In this document: in pieces, positions 22,363 to 33,832 of the stretch | Layout of the letters: each line of letters starts with the position of its first letter | Numbering within the stretch: position 1 is the first letter of the stretch | DNA from: Anniella stebbinsi | Taxonomy: Eukaryota > Chordata > Lepidosauria > Squamata > Anniellidae | Direction: 5' to 3' | NCBI GenBank assembly: GCA_029215795.1 | Contig: JARDYH010000003.1 | Span: forward strand, 174,356,382-174,420,381 | Length of the DNA: 64,000 nucleotides | Position numbers and translations under genes: made by a program | Notes under the pieces: model-generated | Seen by the model: the letters and a program-made list of their open reading frames with translations, nothing else | Databases searched by the model: none | Told to the model about the DNA's origin: nothing

Positions 22363-24102
22363 GCCACATGCCCTCGTGAGGAACCTTCCAGGACCCACAT
22401 GCCAGCGATGGGTAAGGCCAAACTAGTGCAGCTAAAGTAGGATGGGCGCTTGTGAATTCTCAGTGCTTCCTGACATAAGCACCTTTTTCTCTTCTGCTGT
22501 CACTCTTTGGTGACCTATGTCTAAGTTCTAATTGGCAGTGCATATTCTGCTATTAAATATCTTGCTGCAACTAGTTACTTTCTTAAAGGAGACCAGAAGC
22601 AGGTAGCCAGTTTGACATCCGAGAGCGCTCAGTCTCCCAGGATGTTGTGCAAGAGACATTTCAATCCACAGACAAGATTTTACTGTATGCAAATGCATAA
22701 CTTACACTCTAGGATGAGTAAGGCTTAATGCACCCTTCAGCTTTCATTCTACGTGTTGTTGTTGCTGCTGCTGCTACCATCTCCACCTGACTGAATGCTG
22801 CCTGCAAATAATTAAAGAAATTGCCCCCGCCCTGTCATCAAGGTGTGTCCCCAGTTAATGTGCTCCACTATAAACTGCATATTGCCAGGACAACAAGAAA
22901 ATGTGATCTTAATATATGGATGTGCAAACTGGATTGTGCACATGGACTATGGAATGACAAAAATCTTGAAAGACATCAGCATATCTGGGCTCCTTTAATT
23001 CCTATCCTATACATTCACTGAGCTTGTGGAGGAAGAACACGGATGAGTGGCAGTATTAAGGGCTGGAACACTTCTTGCAAAACTCGTTTGACCAGACTGG
23101 GACTGGAATGTGCAGTGCATACCAGTTACCAAATGTGCAGTGCATGAGCACAACATAAAAAAGGGCTTACCTAAATCAAGCCAGAGATGTTTTGCAAAAG
23201 AAGGGTGCATAGTTTTTTCACCACATATTTTTGTGTCAATTATGTTAGATAAATAGGAATTATTAACTTTGTATTGTTGTGCCAATCTCATTACAACCAT
23301 TTATGAAAAACTAAGGACCGGATGTGTAAAGACTACAATGGGCAGTATTTAATGGTAGTCCTACCCAGATTAGGCCCAGTCATTTCAATGGGTCTACTCT
23401 CTGTAGGAGTACATTGACTATTGCCCAATGTAAATCAGAGTGCTTAGCTATGTGCGTGAATGCTTAGATGAGCAGTGGGACAGTCCTCACATAGGCATGT
23501 ATGTACTTAGGCCTCGGTCACACTGGAAACTCTACCCATGGCCAGTGAGAGTGCATGGGTCTGAAGATCACTGCTTCACACCACACATGCTGCCTGCTAA
23601 GCCAACAAATACTGTTGGCTGCTTCACATTTGGGGGGGGGGGGGTGTCTCCCTGTCAGAGTGGATCTACCTCCTCCTTGCCACCTGTCACCACTGCCCAT
23701 TCATTTGTCCTCTTGCCTTGGACCACACAACTGCCCAGAAGGAGAACCCAAGGCAAGTGGAGGAGGATGCTCTCTATCTCCTCATTCATGCCACTGTTTG
23801 CATGCTTAGAGAGTGCTGGAGGTGAATAGGCAGTGGTGACAGCAAGGAGGAAGAACGGGTCCATTAAGAGCCCCCCCCTACAGATATATGAGCCTCAGCA
23901 GTTGCCCAACTATGCCAACTCTGATGCCAGCTCTTATTATTATACACCAAGGCCTAACCTACACCTCCAGCCCTTTTGCTACAGAAGATGGATGCTCCCA
24001 AATGTTCCCCTCTTTTGCTATCGGCACTCATGGTGCACATGCGACTGATATTTACCACAATTGCAGGAGTGCCATTGTGGGAGCACGTGTGCCCTGTTAC
24101 GG
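22363..24102. other. Unassigned non-coding DNA
   Basis: No gene is recognised. A short (GTT)(GCT)n run is at 22757-22776, a G run at 23632-23644, and a weak short-repeat fragment at 23360-23430 (tcatttcaatgggtctactc). Confidence 0.4.
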
Positions 24103-24420
24103 TAGGCTGACCATATGAAAAGGAGGACAGGCTCATGTAACTTTAACAGTTGTAAAGAAAAGGGAATTTCAGCCGGCATCATTTGTATGCAATTCGTACC
24201 TGGTGAAATTCCCTCTTCATTACAACACTAAAGCTGCAGGGGCCCTGCCCTCTTTTGTATCTGGTCACTCTAGTATAGTGCCTGCAACTTTAACTGTTGT
24301 GATGAAGAGGGAATTTCACCAGGAACGAATTGCATACAAATGACGCCGGCTGAAATTCCCTTTTTTCTGCAACTGTTAAAGTTACATGAGCCCTGTCCTC
24401 CTTTTCATATGGTCAGCCTA
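24103..24420. mobile_element. Foldback MITE, copy 4 of 9
   Basis: The ends are taggctgaccatatgaaaag and its inverse. The flanks are TGTTACGG (24095-24102) and CGTTACGG (24421-24428). It shows the full nested palindrome. Confidence 0.9.
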
Positions 24421-24428
24421 CGTTACGG

Positions 24429-24790
24429 TGTATCGGTAGAAGTGGGTGGGGATAGCCAGACGGCTACGGGGTAGAGGCATGAGCGCAGACCCACAGCAAC
24501 ACATGGGGGGTGGATAGGAACTCAGTCAAAGATGTGTTCCTGCACAAAGATATGTTTGTATTAAAAAAAAAACACTCTGAGGTAAAAGTCACCAATACCC
24601 ATCCAAAACATGTGGCAAAAATGGCAGACAAGTCCACTCCCACACCCCTCCAAAACCAGCCACGACTTTGCAAAGGGGGGCATACTGCAAATGTTCTTCA
24701 GAATGGAAGTGAGAAAACCAGAAAAATTACAACAAAAGCAGTCAGGGATATTCTGGGGAAAATGAGAGGTGGAGCCAAGATCACCACAGC
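24429..24790. other. Unassigned non-coding DNA between foldback copies
   Basis: A plus-strand frame of 98 codons (24510-24806) is rich in Lys and Thr and runs into the next transposon. It has no known motif and I do not support it as a gene. Confidence 0.4.
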
Positions 24791-25110
24791 TAGGGTGACC
24801 AGATAAAATCCAGGTCAGGGCTCATGTATCTTTAACAGTTGTAGAGAAAAGGGAATTTCAGCCAGTGTCATTTGTATGCAATTAGTTCCTGGTGAAATTC
24901 CCTCTTCATCCCAACAGTTAAAGTTGCAGACACTATACTAGAGTGACCATATACAAAAGAAGGTAGGGCCCCTGCAACTTTAACTGTTGGGATGAAGAGG
25001 GAATTTCACCAGGAACTAATTGCATACAAATGACCCTGGCTGAAATTCCCCTTTCTCTACAACTGTTAAAGTTACATGAGCCCTGACCTGGATTTTATCT
25101 GGTCACCCTA
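24791..25110. mobile_element. Foldback MITE, copy 5 of 9
   Basis: The ends tagggtgaccagataaaatc and gattttatctggtcacccta are perfect inverses. It has a perfect 8-bp target duplication ACCACAGC (24783-24790 and 25111-25118). It is 320 bp long and highly symmetric. Confidence 0.95.
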
Positions 25111-25189
25111 ACCACAGCAGCAGGTGAATGTCATGTGCCCCGTTAGTAATGACTGTGATACAATCCTGGAATAAACAGCTGGTGTAGAC

Positions 25190-25290
25190 TCCCCCAAGAC
25201 TGCAGTCCTATAAACACTTACTTGGGAGTAAGACCCATTGTAATTAGAGGGAAATACAACTGAGTAGACATGTACAGGAATGCACTATAA
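25190..25290. repeat. Short dispersed repeat fragment
   Basis: It contains cttacttgggagtaagaccc and actgagtagacatg, the inverse of the tactcagaagtaag/acttactccca block at 6290-6350. Confidence 0.45.
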
Positions 25291-25436
25291 GAGAGTTATC
25301 TCACTTCTATGTAATGTAGTTTTGATTTGCATCACTTCCTATCCATTTGTCTCAGATTTATCTGACACTTCCATTGAGTAGAAGGACACCTTGTGTTTAC
25401 ACCCCTTGGATTATTCCATAAGAACTGTGCTTGGGA

Positions 25437-25835
25437 TAGGGTGACCAGATAAAATCCAGGTCAGGGCTCATTTATTTATTTATTTATTTATTGCATGTAA
25501 CTTTTGCATGTAACTTTTGCATGTAACTGTTAAAGTTACATGTAACTCATGTAACTTTAACAGTTGTAGAGAAAAGGGAATTTCAGCCAGAGTCATTTGT
25601 ATGCAATTAGTTCCTGGTGAAATTCCCTCTTCATCACAACAGTTAAAGTTGCAGGGGCCCTGCCTTCTTTTGTATATGGTCACTCTAGTATAGTGCCTGC
25701 ACCTTTAACTGTTGTGATGAAGAGGAAATTTCACCAGGAACTAATTGCATACAAATGACTCTGGCTGAAATTCCCTTTTCTCTACAACTGTTAAAGTTAC
25801 AGGAGCACTGACCTGGATTTTATCTGGTCAGCCTA
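25437..25835. mobile_element. Foldback MITE, copy 6 of 9, with internal expansion
   Basis: The ends tagggtgaccagataaaatc and gattttatctggtcagccta are inverted. The left arm is interrupted after cagggctca by about 77 bp: a (TTTA)n run (25470-25492), three copies of gcatgtaact and a short palindrome gttaaagttacatgtaact. The flanks cttggga and gttggga suggest a one-base-eroded target duplication. Confidence 0.85.
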
Positions 25836-25944
25836 GTTGGGATAATGCTGGGAGGAGTAGACACCAGTTCAGCTAAGAGATTCCCATGAAAGTGAGGCTG
25901 GGACTACTTTGGGGGTTGCTATGGATTGGAAGCTGGCCCTGCCA

Positions 25945-26264
25945 TAGGCTGACCAGATAAAATCCAGGTCAGGGATCATATAACTTTAACAGTTGTAGAA
26001 AAAAGGGAATATCAGCCAGTGTCATTTGTATGCAATTAGTTCCTGGTGAAATTCCCTCTTCATCACAACAGTTAAAGCTGCAGGGGCCCTGCCTTCTTTT
26101 GTATATGGTCACTCTAGTATAGTGCATGCACCTTTAACTGCTGTGATGAAGAGGGAATATCACCAGGAACTAACTGCATACAAATGAAACTGGCTGAAAT
26201 TCCCTTTTCTCTACAACTGTTAAAGTTACATGAGCCCTAACCTGGATTTTATCTGGTCAGCCTA
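25945..26264. mobile_element. Foldback MITE, copy 7 of 9
   Basis: It is 320 bp with inverted ends. The flanks CCCTGCCA (25937-25944) and CCCTACCA (26265-26272) match at 7 of 8. Confidence 0.9.
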
Positions 26265-26272
26265 CCCTACCA

Positions 26273-26977
26273 TGGGGCTCATAACCATGCCATACTTGAG
26301 GACACCTTGAGGATGAGGAATCTAAAATGGGAGCTCATGTGTATGATTTAGTATGATGTGTTGGTGTTGGTCAGGGGCTGATTGGCAGCTGGAAAGCCAA
26401 CCATCCTACTGCCATTACTGATTACTTTGACTAGCATCAGTCCTCCAGGGGCACATCCAGAAGCTTCTTCCAGTCTTATTACCTGCGCAATAATTTTAAC
26501 TGGTTCTTCGACCTGGAACCTTATATAGGCAAAAATATGCCCTGTGTGTCATTCAGCCATCACTGCTAATTGTTAGTACAATGAAGTGTCTTACTTTAAA
26601 CCAGTTAGCAGTATCACATGTGTAATATCCATGTGTAATATCCATGTTGAATTGGCATGGAATTGACACAGAATTTCCACAGCGTTCTCTATGTGGGGCA
26701 GTTTCTAATCCAAAGCTAATTTTATGGAGCTTGTCATCCACTTTTGTAACACTACTTCACTGGGATTTTTGGGTACAGTCCAAGCTGCTCACCCCACCTT
26801 TATGGTCCTAAAGGGTTTACGACCAGGATTTCTTAAGGACTGCCTCCTATAATCAGCTTGAGAGTCTTTCAGACTGGCTCAAGGGTTGAAGGGCCTGAGC
26901 AAAGTGTCATCTATGGGGCTGTACTCTAATGGTGGCTCATGGCAGGCTTACCCCACACAACACCCCAAAGAGACAAT
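26273..26977. other. Unassigned non-coding DNA
   Basis: No gene or element is recognised. A 15-bp phrase is tandemly doubled at about 26620-26650 (tgtgtaatatccatg). Confidence 0.4.
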
Positions 26978-27415
26978 GACCTTGTTCACAAGTAACACTA
27001 ACCTATGGTTTATTTAACCCATGGGTTGTTGAATTCTGGATTGCAAGATGTACAAACCAATCCACACTAACCATAAACAACCCCAAAAGAGAACCCATGG
27101 TTTGTTGTTGGGTTGTGAATTCTAGGTTGTTTACATATGAACCCAGAACTTTGGATTGTTCATAGATTGTTTTGCCAGGCTATAGAAGCAACAATCAAAA
27201 TAACCAACCACTCTACATGAAAGTGCTACAGTGCCACACAGGTTTTTGGGATATAGTGAGGGTAAAGGAGAAGGGAAGCAAACAACCCATGGGATTAAAA
27301 AAAGGAAACCACAATTTGTTCAATCATCTGCCAGACAAACCCTGAGTAGGGCAACAAACCGTGGGTTAATCATGTTTAAATAAATCATGGGTTAACATTA
27401 CATGCAAACCAGGTC
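26978..27415. mobile_element. TIR element with arms of about 60 bp
   Basis: The left arm gaccttgttcacaagtaaca followed by tatggtttatttaaccc pairs with the right arm gggttaatcatgtttaaata and ending gcaaaccaggtc. The inside contains many aaccca/tgggtt words. It is non-coding. The superfamily is not determined and I found no target duplication. Confidence 0.6.
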
Positions 27416-27479
27416 AGTATGTTGGGGATATTTTGGGAAATTAAAATGTCAGACCCAGCAACAGGCTGGGGAAAATTTA

Positions 27480-27900
27480 AAGCTAGCTATGGGCCCCACC
27501 ACAGTACCAGGGCCCCCAGCTTCCAAAGGTTGCCAAGTGATGGTGCCATCCCTGGATAACCTTCGGCCTGCTCCACCACAAGCTGAGTTTTCGTCTGGTG
27601 GGAATACTACAGAAAGTAGAAATCCTTGCTCTGAGATATCTTGTCCCTTTGTTGATGGTTTTCAACCCCAAGCTGAAGATATTTTTGTTTATAAAAGCTC
27701 TGGTTGGCCTTCAGTTGGATAGTTGTTGTTGTTGTCATTGTCGTTGTTGTTTCTGTGCTTTTAGTGTGGCTCCACTGCTGTTTTGCTTTGATATGGTTTT
27801 ACTGTAATTTATTGGATTGATTTCAACACTGTAAATTGGCTTGAGTGTTCCTTGTGGAATGGAAAGGTGGAGTAAAAAAAACTCAAATAAAAACATATTC
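27480..27900 (+). pseudogene. LINE (L2-like) C-terminal and 3' fragment
   Basis: A plus-strand frame gives FNPKLKIFLFIKALVGLQL (27657 onward), comparable to the L2 end QVKTFLFSQAFG. It is followed by a 3' untranslated part with attgatttcaacactgtaaa and a ctcaaataaaaac end. It is decayed and 5'-truncated. Confidence 0.5.
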
Positions 27901-28039
27901 CTGATTCCAATGATGTTATATTTATATTTCTTTTATCCACTAAACGAGGAATTCAAGGTGGCAGAGGGCTCCTAACACTACCAATCAAATGGCATTGTGG
28001 AGTGGTTCTGTCTTTCTCTCCCTAACGAGGCTGGATCTA

Positions 28040-28345
28040 GAGCATCATTACACGGGGGAAAATAGTGTTTCCTCACCATTGCTTCTCCGAAAGAGGAAAT
28101 AGACAATGTGCACATGGCCCGTTCAGTGGCACGTTTTGATCACGCTGCTTCTCCTGCACACAGCAGGAGATTTTGGCAAGTTCCGCCTCAAAAATAATTC
28201 TGATTGACCAGGATCTTTTTTGTCGCATGAAGAAGGCTAGAAGGGGTGGGAGGCATGCAGGACACAGATACATCATGAATAGGACCCGCAAAAATCCATG
28301 AGCACCCAGTAACAAGTGTGCAATAGAACGCTTTACACTACTGCT
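28040..28345 (+). repeat. Dispersed repeat, copy A (partner at 48655)
   Basis: It matches the reverse complement of 48655-48985 along about 300 bp. Shared blocks are gcatcattacacgggggaaa, tgcttctcctgcacacagca, acccgcaaaaatc and a gcaatagaacgctt-like end. There is no coding frame and no obvious terminal inverted repeat. Confidence 0.65.
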
Positions 28346-28649
28346 TTATAGCAGTATTGAAGTGCACTAATAACTGTTGGGGCACAATCCACATACACCG
28401 TTTTCATGGTGTTATTTCCTGCTTTTTATTCCACATTCGTAATGATTTGACAGAAGGTGTAGATCTGGCCTGAATATTTCTAGTAAGAGAAAAGATAGAA
28501 GTGTTGGATAGAGGGTTTGGATCCTCTGTAAAATTCCATGAATGAAGGCGGTAAAAGTCTCATCTGGAAATACCCAAAATCTGATAGGGAGCTTCCCATA
28601 TAAATCTCAAGCATTAATGAGAGAGCATTTGACAAGAGCACAATGGCCA

Positions 28650-28925
28650 GGTTCATGCATGGGTTAATGTTTTGTTTGAATGCAGTGCATTTTCTGTAGG
28701 GTGGCTTGTTAATCATGCAGTGTGGTTTATTTTTCTTGAACAAGCCACCTTGACAATCCATGGCTTGTTGATGGATTGTTCAGGATGGTTAACATGGCAC
28801 ACAACATGGTTAACAAATAACCCCGGGGGAAATGTGCTGCATTCAGACAACACGATAATCACCCTGTGGAAAACATGTTCTGTTCAGGCAACATGTAACC
28901 CATGATTCACACTAGGTGGTTTAGC
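28650..28925. repeat. AACCATG/TGTTCAGACAACAC-type repeat remnant
   Basis: It has repeated words such as gcattcagacaacacg, ctgttcaggcaacatg and catggttaacaaat. These are the subterminal vocabulary of the TIR elements at 14384 and 26978. The ends are not resolved. Confidence 0.35.
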
Positions 28926-29155
28926 ATGTTGTGTGACCCCAGCCAATCTCTTCCCAGTTGCCAGTCGCCAGTGACTACAGGATTGCCGTCTAAAGCTGTG
29001 AGGTGTGCAGAATTTAGTGCACTGCAAAGATCACAGTAAAATTTCCTTGTAAACTTTTCTGTGGGGGGATTTCTCAAGAGAAACAAATTCAAATGGTCCC
29101 TTTGTATCGTAACATCACAAAAATAGTGCTTGAAACTAAAGTGGCTGAATTGCAA

Positions 29156-30000
29156 CTACACCTCTGCCTCGAGAAAGGAGGCTGTAAGACCTTTTTTCAA
29201 CCAGAATGAAAAGTATTTGCAAAAGTGAAACCAGTAGCTAATCATCCTGTCTATACATGCCGGATCTTTCCCCCTGACTAATTTCTCTTGTAGTGGGAGT
29301 AATTAGGTTTATTAGTAACAGTGACTGCATTGTTACCTTCAGGCAAACGCTGGAGGAGCCGCTTACGAACCCAGTGTCACTTGACTTATCTCATACTGGT
29401 TAACGTCAACCTTTGCTCTACAATTAAATGTCTGCCAAATATCATCTGGATTTCCCGGTCTCATTTTGAAAGCAGCACTTGAACAGACCTCTTAGCTATG
29501 AACATAGCTGTGCAGCATCTCCTGCAGTGCTTGTGCATGGTGCCAGCCCACCTCTGGATGAATAGGGCTATTCCCTCCACCCAAGAATGAGTGTGACCCA
29601 AAATCACAAAAGTTTATTTTGTGCCAGCCCAGACAGCATTTGAGATGAACTCTGTCTTCAGGACTACATATTATAATTCCATATACGTTAAAAATAATAA
29701 TAATAAGTACCCTCCTAAGTCCTTAGAAAACAAGAAGGGGTGAGCATTTGAGGAACATCACAAATGGAAGGGAAGGTCCCCTTTAGTACAACACTTTCAT
29801 GAGAATAATCATACTGTGGGCCTGTATATATGCTCCATCGCACCTATTTTCCCCCCGGTTTACCTCCACATTTTTCTACCTCTGATGTTATACGTCAAAC
29901 TTATGATCCCTTTCACCTGACTAGCTGCTCTTTCTCTCTTTCTCTCGTTTGCTCTTCCACTCCAGTCCACTCCACTCCTCCCCTTCTCTTTCTCCCTCCA
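29156..30000. other. Unassigned, repeat-poor stretch
   Basis: I see no repeat resemblance in 29200-29480, which has balanced composition and no low complexity. It is a candidate for conserved non-coding sequence. A long pyrimidine tract runs at about 29920-30000. Confidence 0.35.
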
Positions 30001-30071
30001 GTCAGATCCTGTCAGATGAGCACTTCAACCAGACCACCTTTCTGCTGGGCAAAAATGGAACAACCCTTTAG
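30001..30071 (+). other. Weak candidate terminal exon
   Basis: A pyrimidine-rich tract (ttctctttctccctccag, ending 30000) precedes bases 30006-30071. These read openly as 21 codons ending in TAG, including LSDEHFNQTTFLLGKNGTTL. Two N-glycosylation sequons (NQT, NGT) are present. I do not recognise the protein and no upstream exon was found. It may be chance. Confidence 0.25.
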
Positions 30072-30810
30072 TCAGGCTGTTTGGGAGCATCGAGGGAGTA
30101 CAATCCTGTCTCTGCAGAGATTTGGGCATTGTATGATTTTAAAAAATGCTTCGGAGCCAGGGATGCAAGGTTTGGGTTTTATATTGAGGTTTGGAACTGG
30201 CTGCTTGGAGAGATCACTTTTCCCTGCCAGGACCTGATGCAATCCATTCAAGCCAACAGCAAGACTCCTGTCACAGCACACACACCCAATTCCTTTAAAA
30301 CTACACGGAGGCTTAATGGCGCATTAAATGCACTTAGGGAACATAATCCAGACTTTTAGCATTCTAGGAAAAAACAGGAAAGTCTGTGGAAGGGGTGGGG
30401 TGTCAGCAGGGCAGGCACGGCGTCATGTGAGTACTGTGCTACAAATCCGCACACCAGGCATGGCGAGAGTGTACTAAACCTCTGGTGTGATGGAGGTCTA
30501 AGCTATAATATTTAGCTCAAAGCACTTAATCACCATGGCTTAGTGTGTCATCTGAACATGGACTATATCAGATGTTTATTTTGAACAATGGAACAGGTGA
30601 TTCAGGAAGGTCAAAAAATGTTATTAAGAAAAGGAATGACGAGGATTCTAGAGTTTGTATTCAGGATGGTTGAATGATGAGATTGATTTCTTTCCTTATT
30701 ATGCTTGTATTTTGAATTCCCACCCCCTTTATAAAAATGAACATTGGGAATAGTCCCTACAGAGTGAAAAATAGTATTCTGCATTTTGGCTTTTTGAAAT
30801 GAGCCCTAGA

Positions 30811-30925
30811 GCCTATCTACACTACTGTTTTAAAACGGTTTATAACAGTTTTAAACTGGTTAATAACCTTTATTAACTGGTTTAAAACTGTTATAAATCA
30901 TTTTAAAGCAGTAGTGTAGATAGGC
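30811..30925. mobile_element. Short near-perfect palindromic MITE
   Basis: The left arm gcctatctacactactgttt and right arm agtagtgtagataggc are inverses, and pairing continues inward nearly to the centre (cctttatt). The whole element is therefore a hairpin of about 115 bp. The flanks share CCTAGAG (ccctagag to the left, tcctagag to the right), a possible target duplication with a small offset. It is non-coding. Confidence 0.75.
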
Positions 30926-30964
30926 TCCTAGAGAAAAATGTATGCATCTGTGTTTGCACACACA

Positions 30965-30987
30965 TAGATAGATAGATAGATAGATAG
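30965..30987. repeat. (GATA)n microsatellite
   Basis: About six uninterrupted GATA units. Confidence 0.9.
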
Positions 30988-31136
30988 TGTTCTATTCAGT
31001 GTTAATCTAACTCCAGTGTTAATCTAATTTAAATCCCATTCATTTCAATAGGTCTACTCTAAATAGAACTGAGATTGGATACAAACTTTTTATGATACTT
31101 TTGTGATTTTGTGTCACTTTTGACTACTTGGTGACT

Positions 31137-31200
31137 CTCTCTCTCTCTCTCTTGCTCCCTTTTTTTTTTACTTTTTTACTTTTTTACTTTTTTTCTTTTT
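31137..31200. repeat. (CT)n and T-rich low-complexity tract
   Basis: A CT run at 31136-31153 is followed by four T runs separated by AC. Confidence 0.85.
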
Positions 31201-31219
31201 CTGGCTGCAAATCTCTATG

Positions 31220-31358
31220 CCAGCCTTTTCCAACTTGGTGCCCTCCAGATGGGATGAACCACAACTCCCATCATCCCCAGACAGGGTGACCATTGCTGTG
31301 GGATAATGGGAGTTGTTGTTTAATCCATGTAGAGGCTGCCAGGCTGAGGAAAGCTGCA
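31220..31358. repeat. Inverted-repeat element, ACTCCCATCA family
   Basis: The ends ccttttccaacttggtgccc and a gaggaaagctgc end, with inner arms caactcccatcatccc and ggataatgggagttg, match the elements at 40148, 62051 and 62363. Confidence 0.65.
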
Positions 31359-31561
31359 CTATGCAGGCACCAGGGTACATGGAGGAACTAATATCATGTG
31401 TAGGAAGTGATGTGCAAATTGGATGATATGCCCATCTATCTGTTCAACCTTTCCTTTATAGGAAAGAAAGGGAGGATCAGGGAAACTGGAGCATCAAAAA
31501 ACAATGGAAGAATGGACCTCCCAAGTCAGCCCTGGAGGTGACTCACTGAGCATGTGTCCAC

Positions 31562-31881
31562 TAGGGTGACCAGATAAAATCCAGGTCAGGGCTCCTGTAA
31601 CTTTAACAGTTGAAGAGAAAAGGGAATTTCAGCCAGTGTCATTTGTATGCAATTAGTTCCTGGTGAAATTCCCTCTTCATCACAACAGTTAAAGTTGCAG
31701 GCACTATACTAGAGTGACCATATACAAAAGAAGGCAGGGCCCCTGCACCTTTAACTGTTGTGATGAAGAGGGAATTTCACCAGGAACTAATTGCATACAA
31801 ATGACACTGGCTGAAATTCCCTTTTCTCTACAACTGTTAAAGTTACAGGAGCCCTGACCTGGATTTTATCTGGTCAGCCTA
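31562..31881. mobile_element. Foldback MITE, copy 8 of 9
   Basis: It has a perfect 8-bp target duplication GTGTCCAC (31554-31561 and 31882-31889). The 320-bp element is nearly symmetric with inverted ends. Confidence 0.95.
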
Positions 31882-31889
31882 GTGTCCAC

Positions 31890-33699
31890 TGTTCACTGGG
31901 AACCAACCAATTTAGCAATGGATCAACCCAGCCTTAAATTTTCCACAAACGCTGATGGTGAAGCCTGAACAGGTGTGTTTGGCTTGTTGCTCCAATCTTA
32001 TGTAGCAATTTAAGCTGCAGTGACTGACATGCATGACTGTGGCTGAAGCCTGAAACCATGTCTGAAAAGAAGAGCATAGTTTACTTTTCCCAGAAAACCT
32101 GTGCCTTTACTTCTGATCATCAAGGGCTTCTCTCTTGCTCCCTACTCCCAGCCCTTACCTGAGCAGTGCAGTGGCACTTCTTTGGTACAAACATTGGGGG
32201 GGGGGGGAGAATCAGTGTTGAGAAAAGCTCTAGGGTTTCATCAACACTAGCCCTTTCTCTCTAGCATTGCCATTCTTCATTCACTAACTTCTTTGGAATA
32301 TCCAGGAAACAAAGTTATCAGCACACTGCATTCCAGTGATTTCAGTGTTGACCTCCTGTGTTTTTAAGATCTGATATGTGGCTATTCTGTGGGTGTGAGA
32401 GAGAAAGAGAAAGATTGAAAACACAATTGCTGGTAAGGCTTTTTAGGGTTCCTGGGCTTTTTAGGGTTCCTGAATTCTTATGCTATATTACTTCCTGTTG
32501 ACCCCAGGTGGTGGTGGGGGATTAGTGACAAACAGCTCCCTAATGTCAGTTTGCCTTCTAGCAAGGGAGGACATACTAAAAAGAAAAAAGTCCCTAAACA
32601 GGGTGGGGTGAGGAAGAGGGTTTAGTTACTGATACTATTTATACCTGTATAATGTTACTGAAAAGGGGTGGAGAGATAATGAGAGGGTGTTAGTAATGAA
32701 AGTGCCCCCTCTTAGGAAGAGAAACTGACATTGATGCAATGCAGAGAGGCTATTCAAGGGGTAAATCAGAGGCTACTCATTAAATACAACCTGGATCAAA
32801 GAAAGCAACAAAACAGGATCAGCCTACAAACCAAAATTGGCCAGGACCTTTGATTCTGGGTGAACATAATAGAGGGCTCAGGGTGTTATATCAAGTGGTT
32901 TAAATTCTACTTCCAACTAACTGCAGAAAAGTAATTCCTCAGTAGAACTCAAGGGCTCTGGTGTAGAAGCAACCTAGGCCTGCTGTGAGAGAGCTGTATA
33001 TTTGTATCAGTCACAGGATCCCTGTACTAGTTCCTATTGTGTCCATAGCTTCCCCCCTACATTTTCTCTGCCCCCATACATAATTTTTAAAAGGTTACAA
33101 TTTTGTCTTTAAAAGGCCTGCAAACCAAATGAACTGCCTCCTATTAGCCCCCCCCCCCATTTTTAGGCTGGCTATGGGCCTGACTCCTGTGAGTCAGTGC
33201 CTTGAAACAGCAGCTTATATGCCAATGCCCTTAGGGTGGCTGCAAAACTGTACAGGCAGTGAAGATGGGTTGTGCTTTCATACTAGCTATTCACACATGC
33301 ATGGAGAGGAGGGTTAGGAGAACTATGGAGCAGGGTGAGTTAATGAAACCATGATTGTTGCATGATTGTGGAACCACACAGTGCTGCATAGTTTTCTTAC
33401 CTGTCCCCATTCTGTGGTTAGCTTGTTGTCCTTCTGCAGCCACATATCCCAACAGCCACTGCTGTGGGAATCTAGCTATAGCCAGCGTGCAGTGATCTCA
33501 GTTGAGGTCCATGCAGCCTAGAGTGTTGTCAAATGTTGTGGCCACTCTAGGAGGCCATCTCTAGGGTCGCCATGTTTTTTTAATGGAACAGCCATTTTTA
33601 ACCAGATGACACGGTGAGCCATCCCAGGGACCCTTAACCCCAGTGCAGGGGCTGGTACCCTGAGATGGTTAAAGTAGACACTGTGGTCATAGTTTCCCT
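31890..33699. other. Unassigned non-coding DNA
   Basis: No gene or element is recognised. G and C runs lie at 32198-32208 and 33151-33160. The phrase ggctttttagggttcctg is doubled in tandem at about 32440-32473. Confidence 0.4.
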
Positions 33700-33779
33700 C
33701 CAGCACATGACATGCTAAACCACTGTGGTGTCCTCACAATTGCTAACCACCATGGCTTAGCATGATGTCTGAACAGGCC
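33700..33779. repeat. TIR-type fragment ('cttagcatgatgtctgaacag')
   Basis: It starts cacatgacatgctaaaccac and ends ccatggcttagcatgatgtctgaacagg, a shortened version of the element at 14384-14595. Confidence 0.5.
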
Positions 33780-33832
33780 CGTGGTGTCTGTGATCAAGTA
33801 TCTGTGGCAAGTGCCTGCAACACTTCAAACTA

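Noticed and set aside
24510..24806. 98-codon Lys-rich frame between foldback copies
   Set aside because: Its end lies inside the next foldback MITE (from 24791), and it has no motif.
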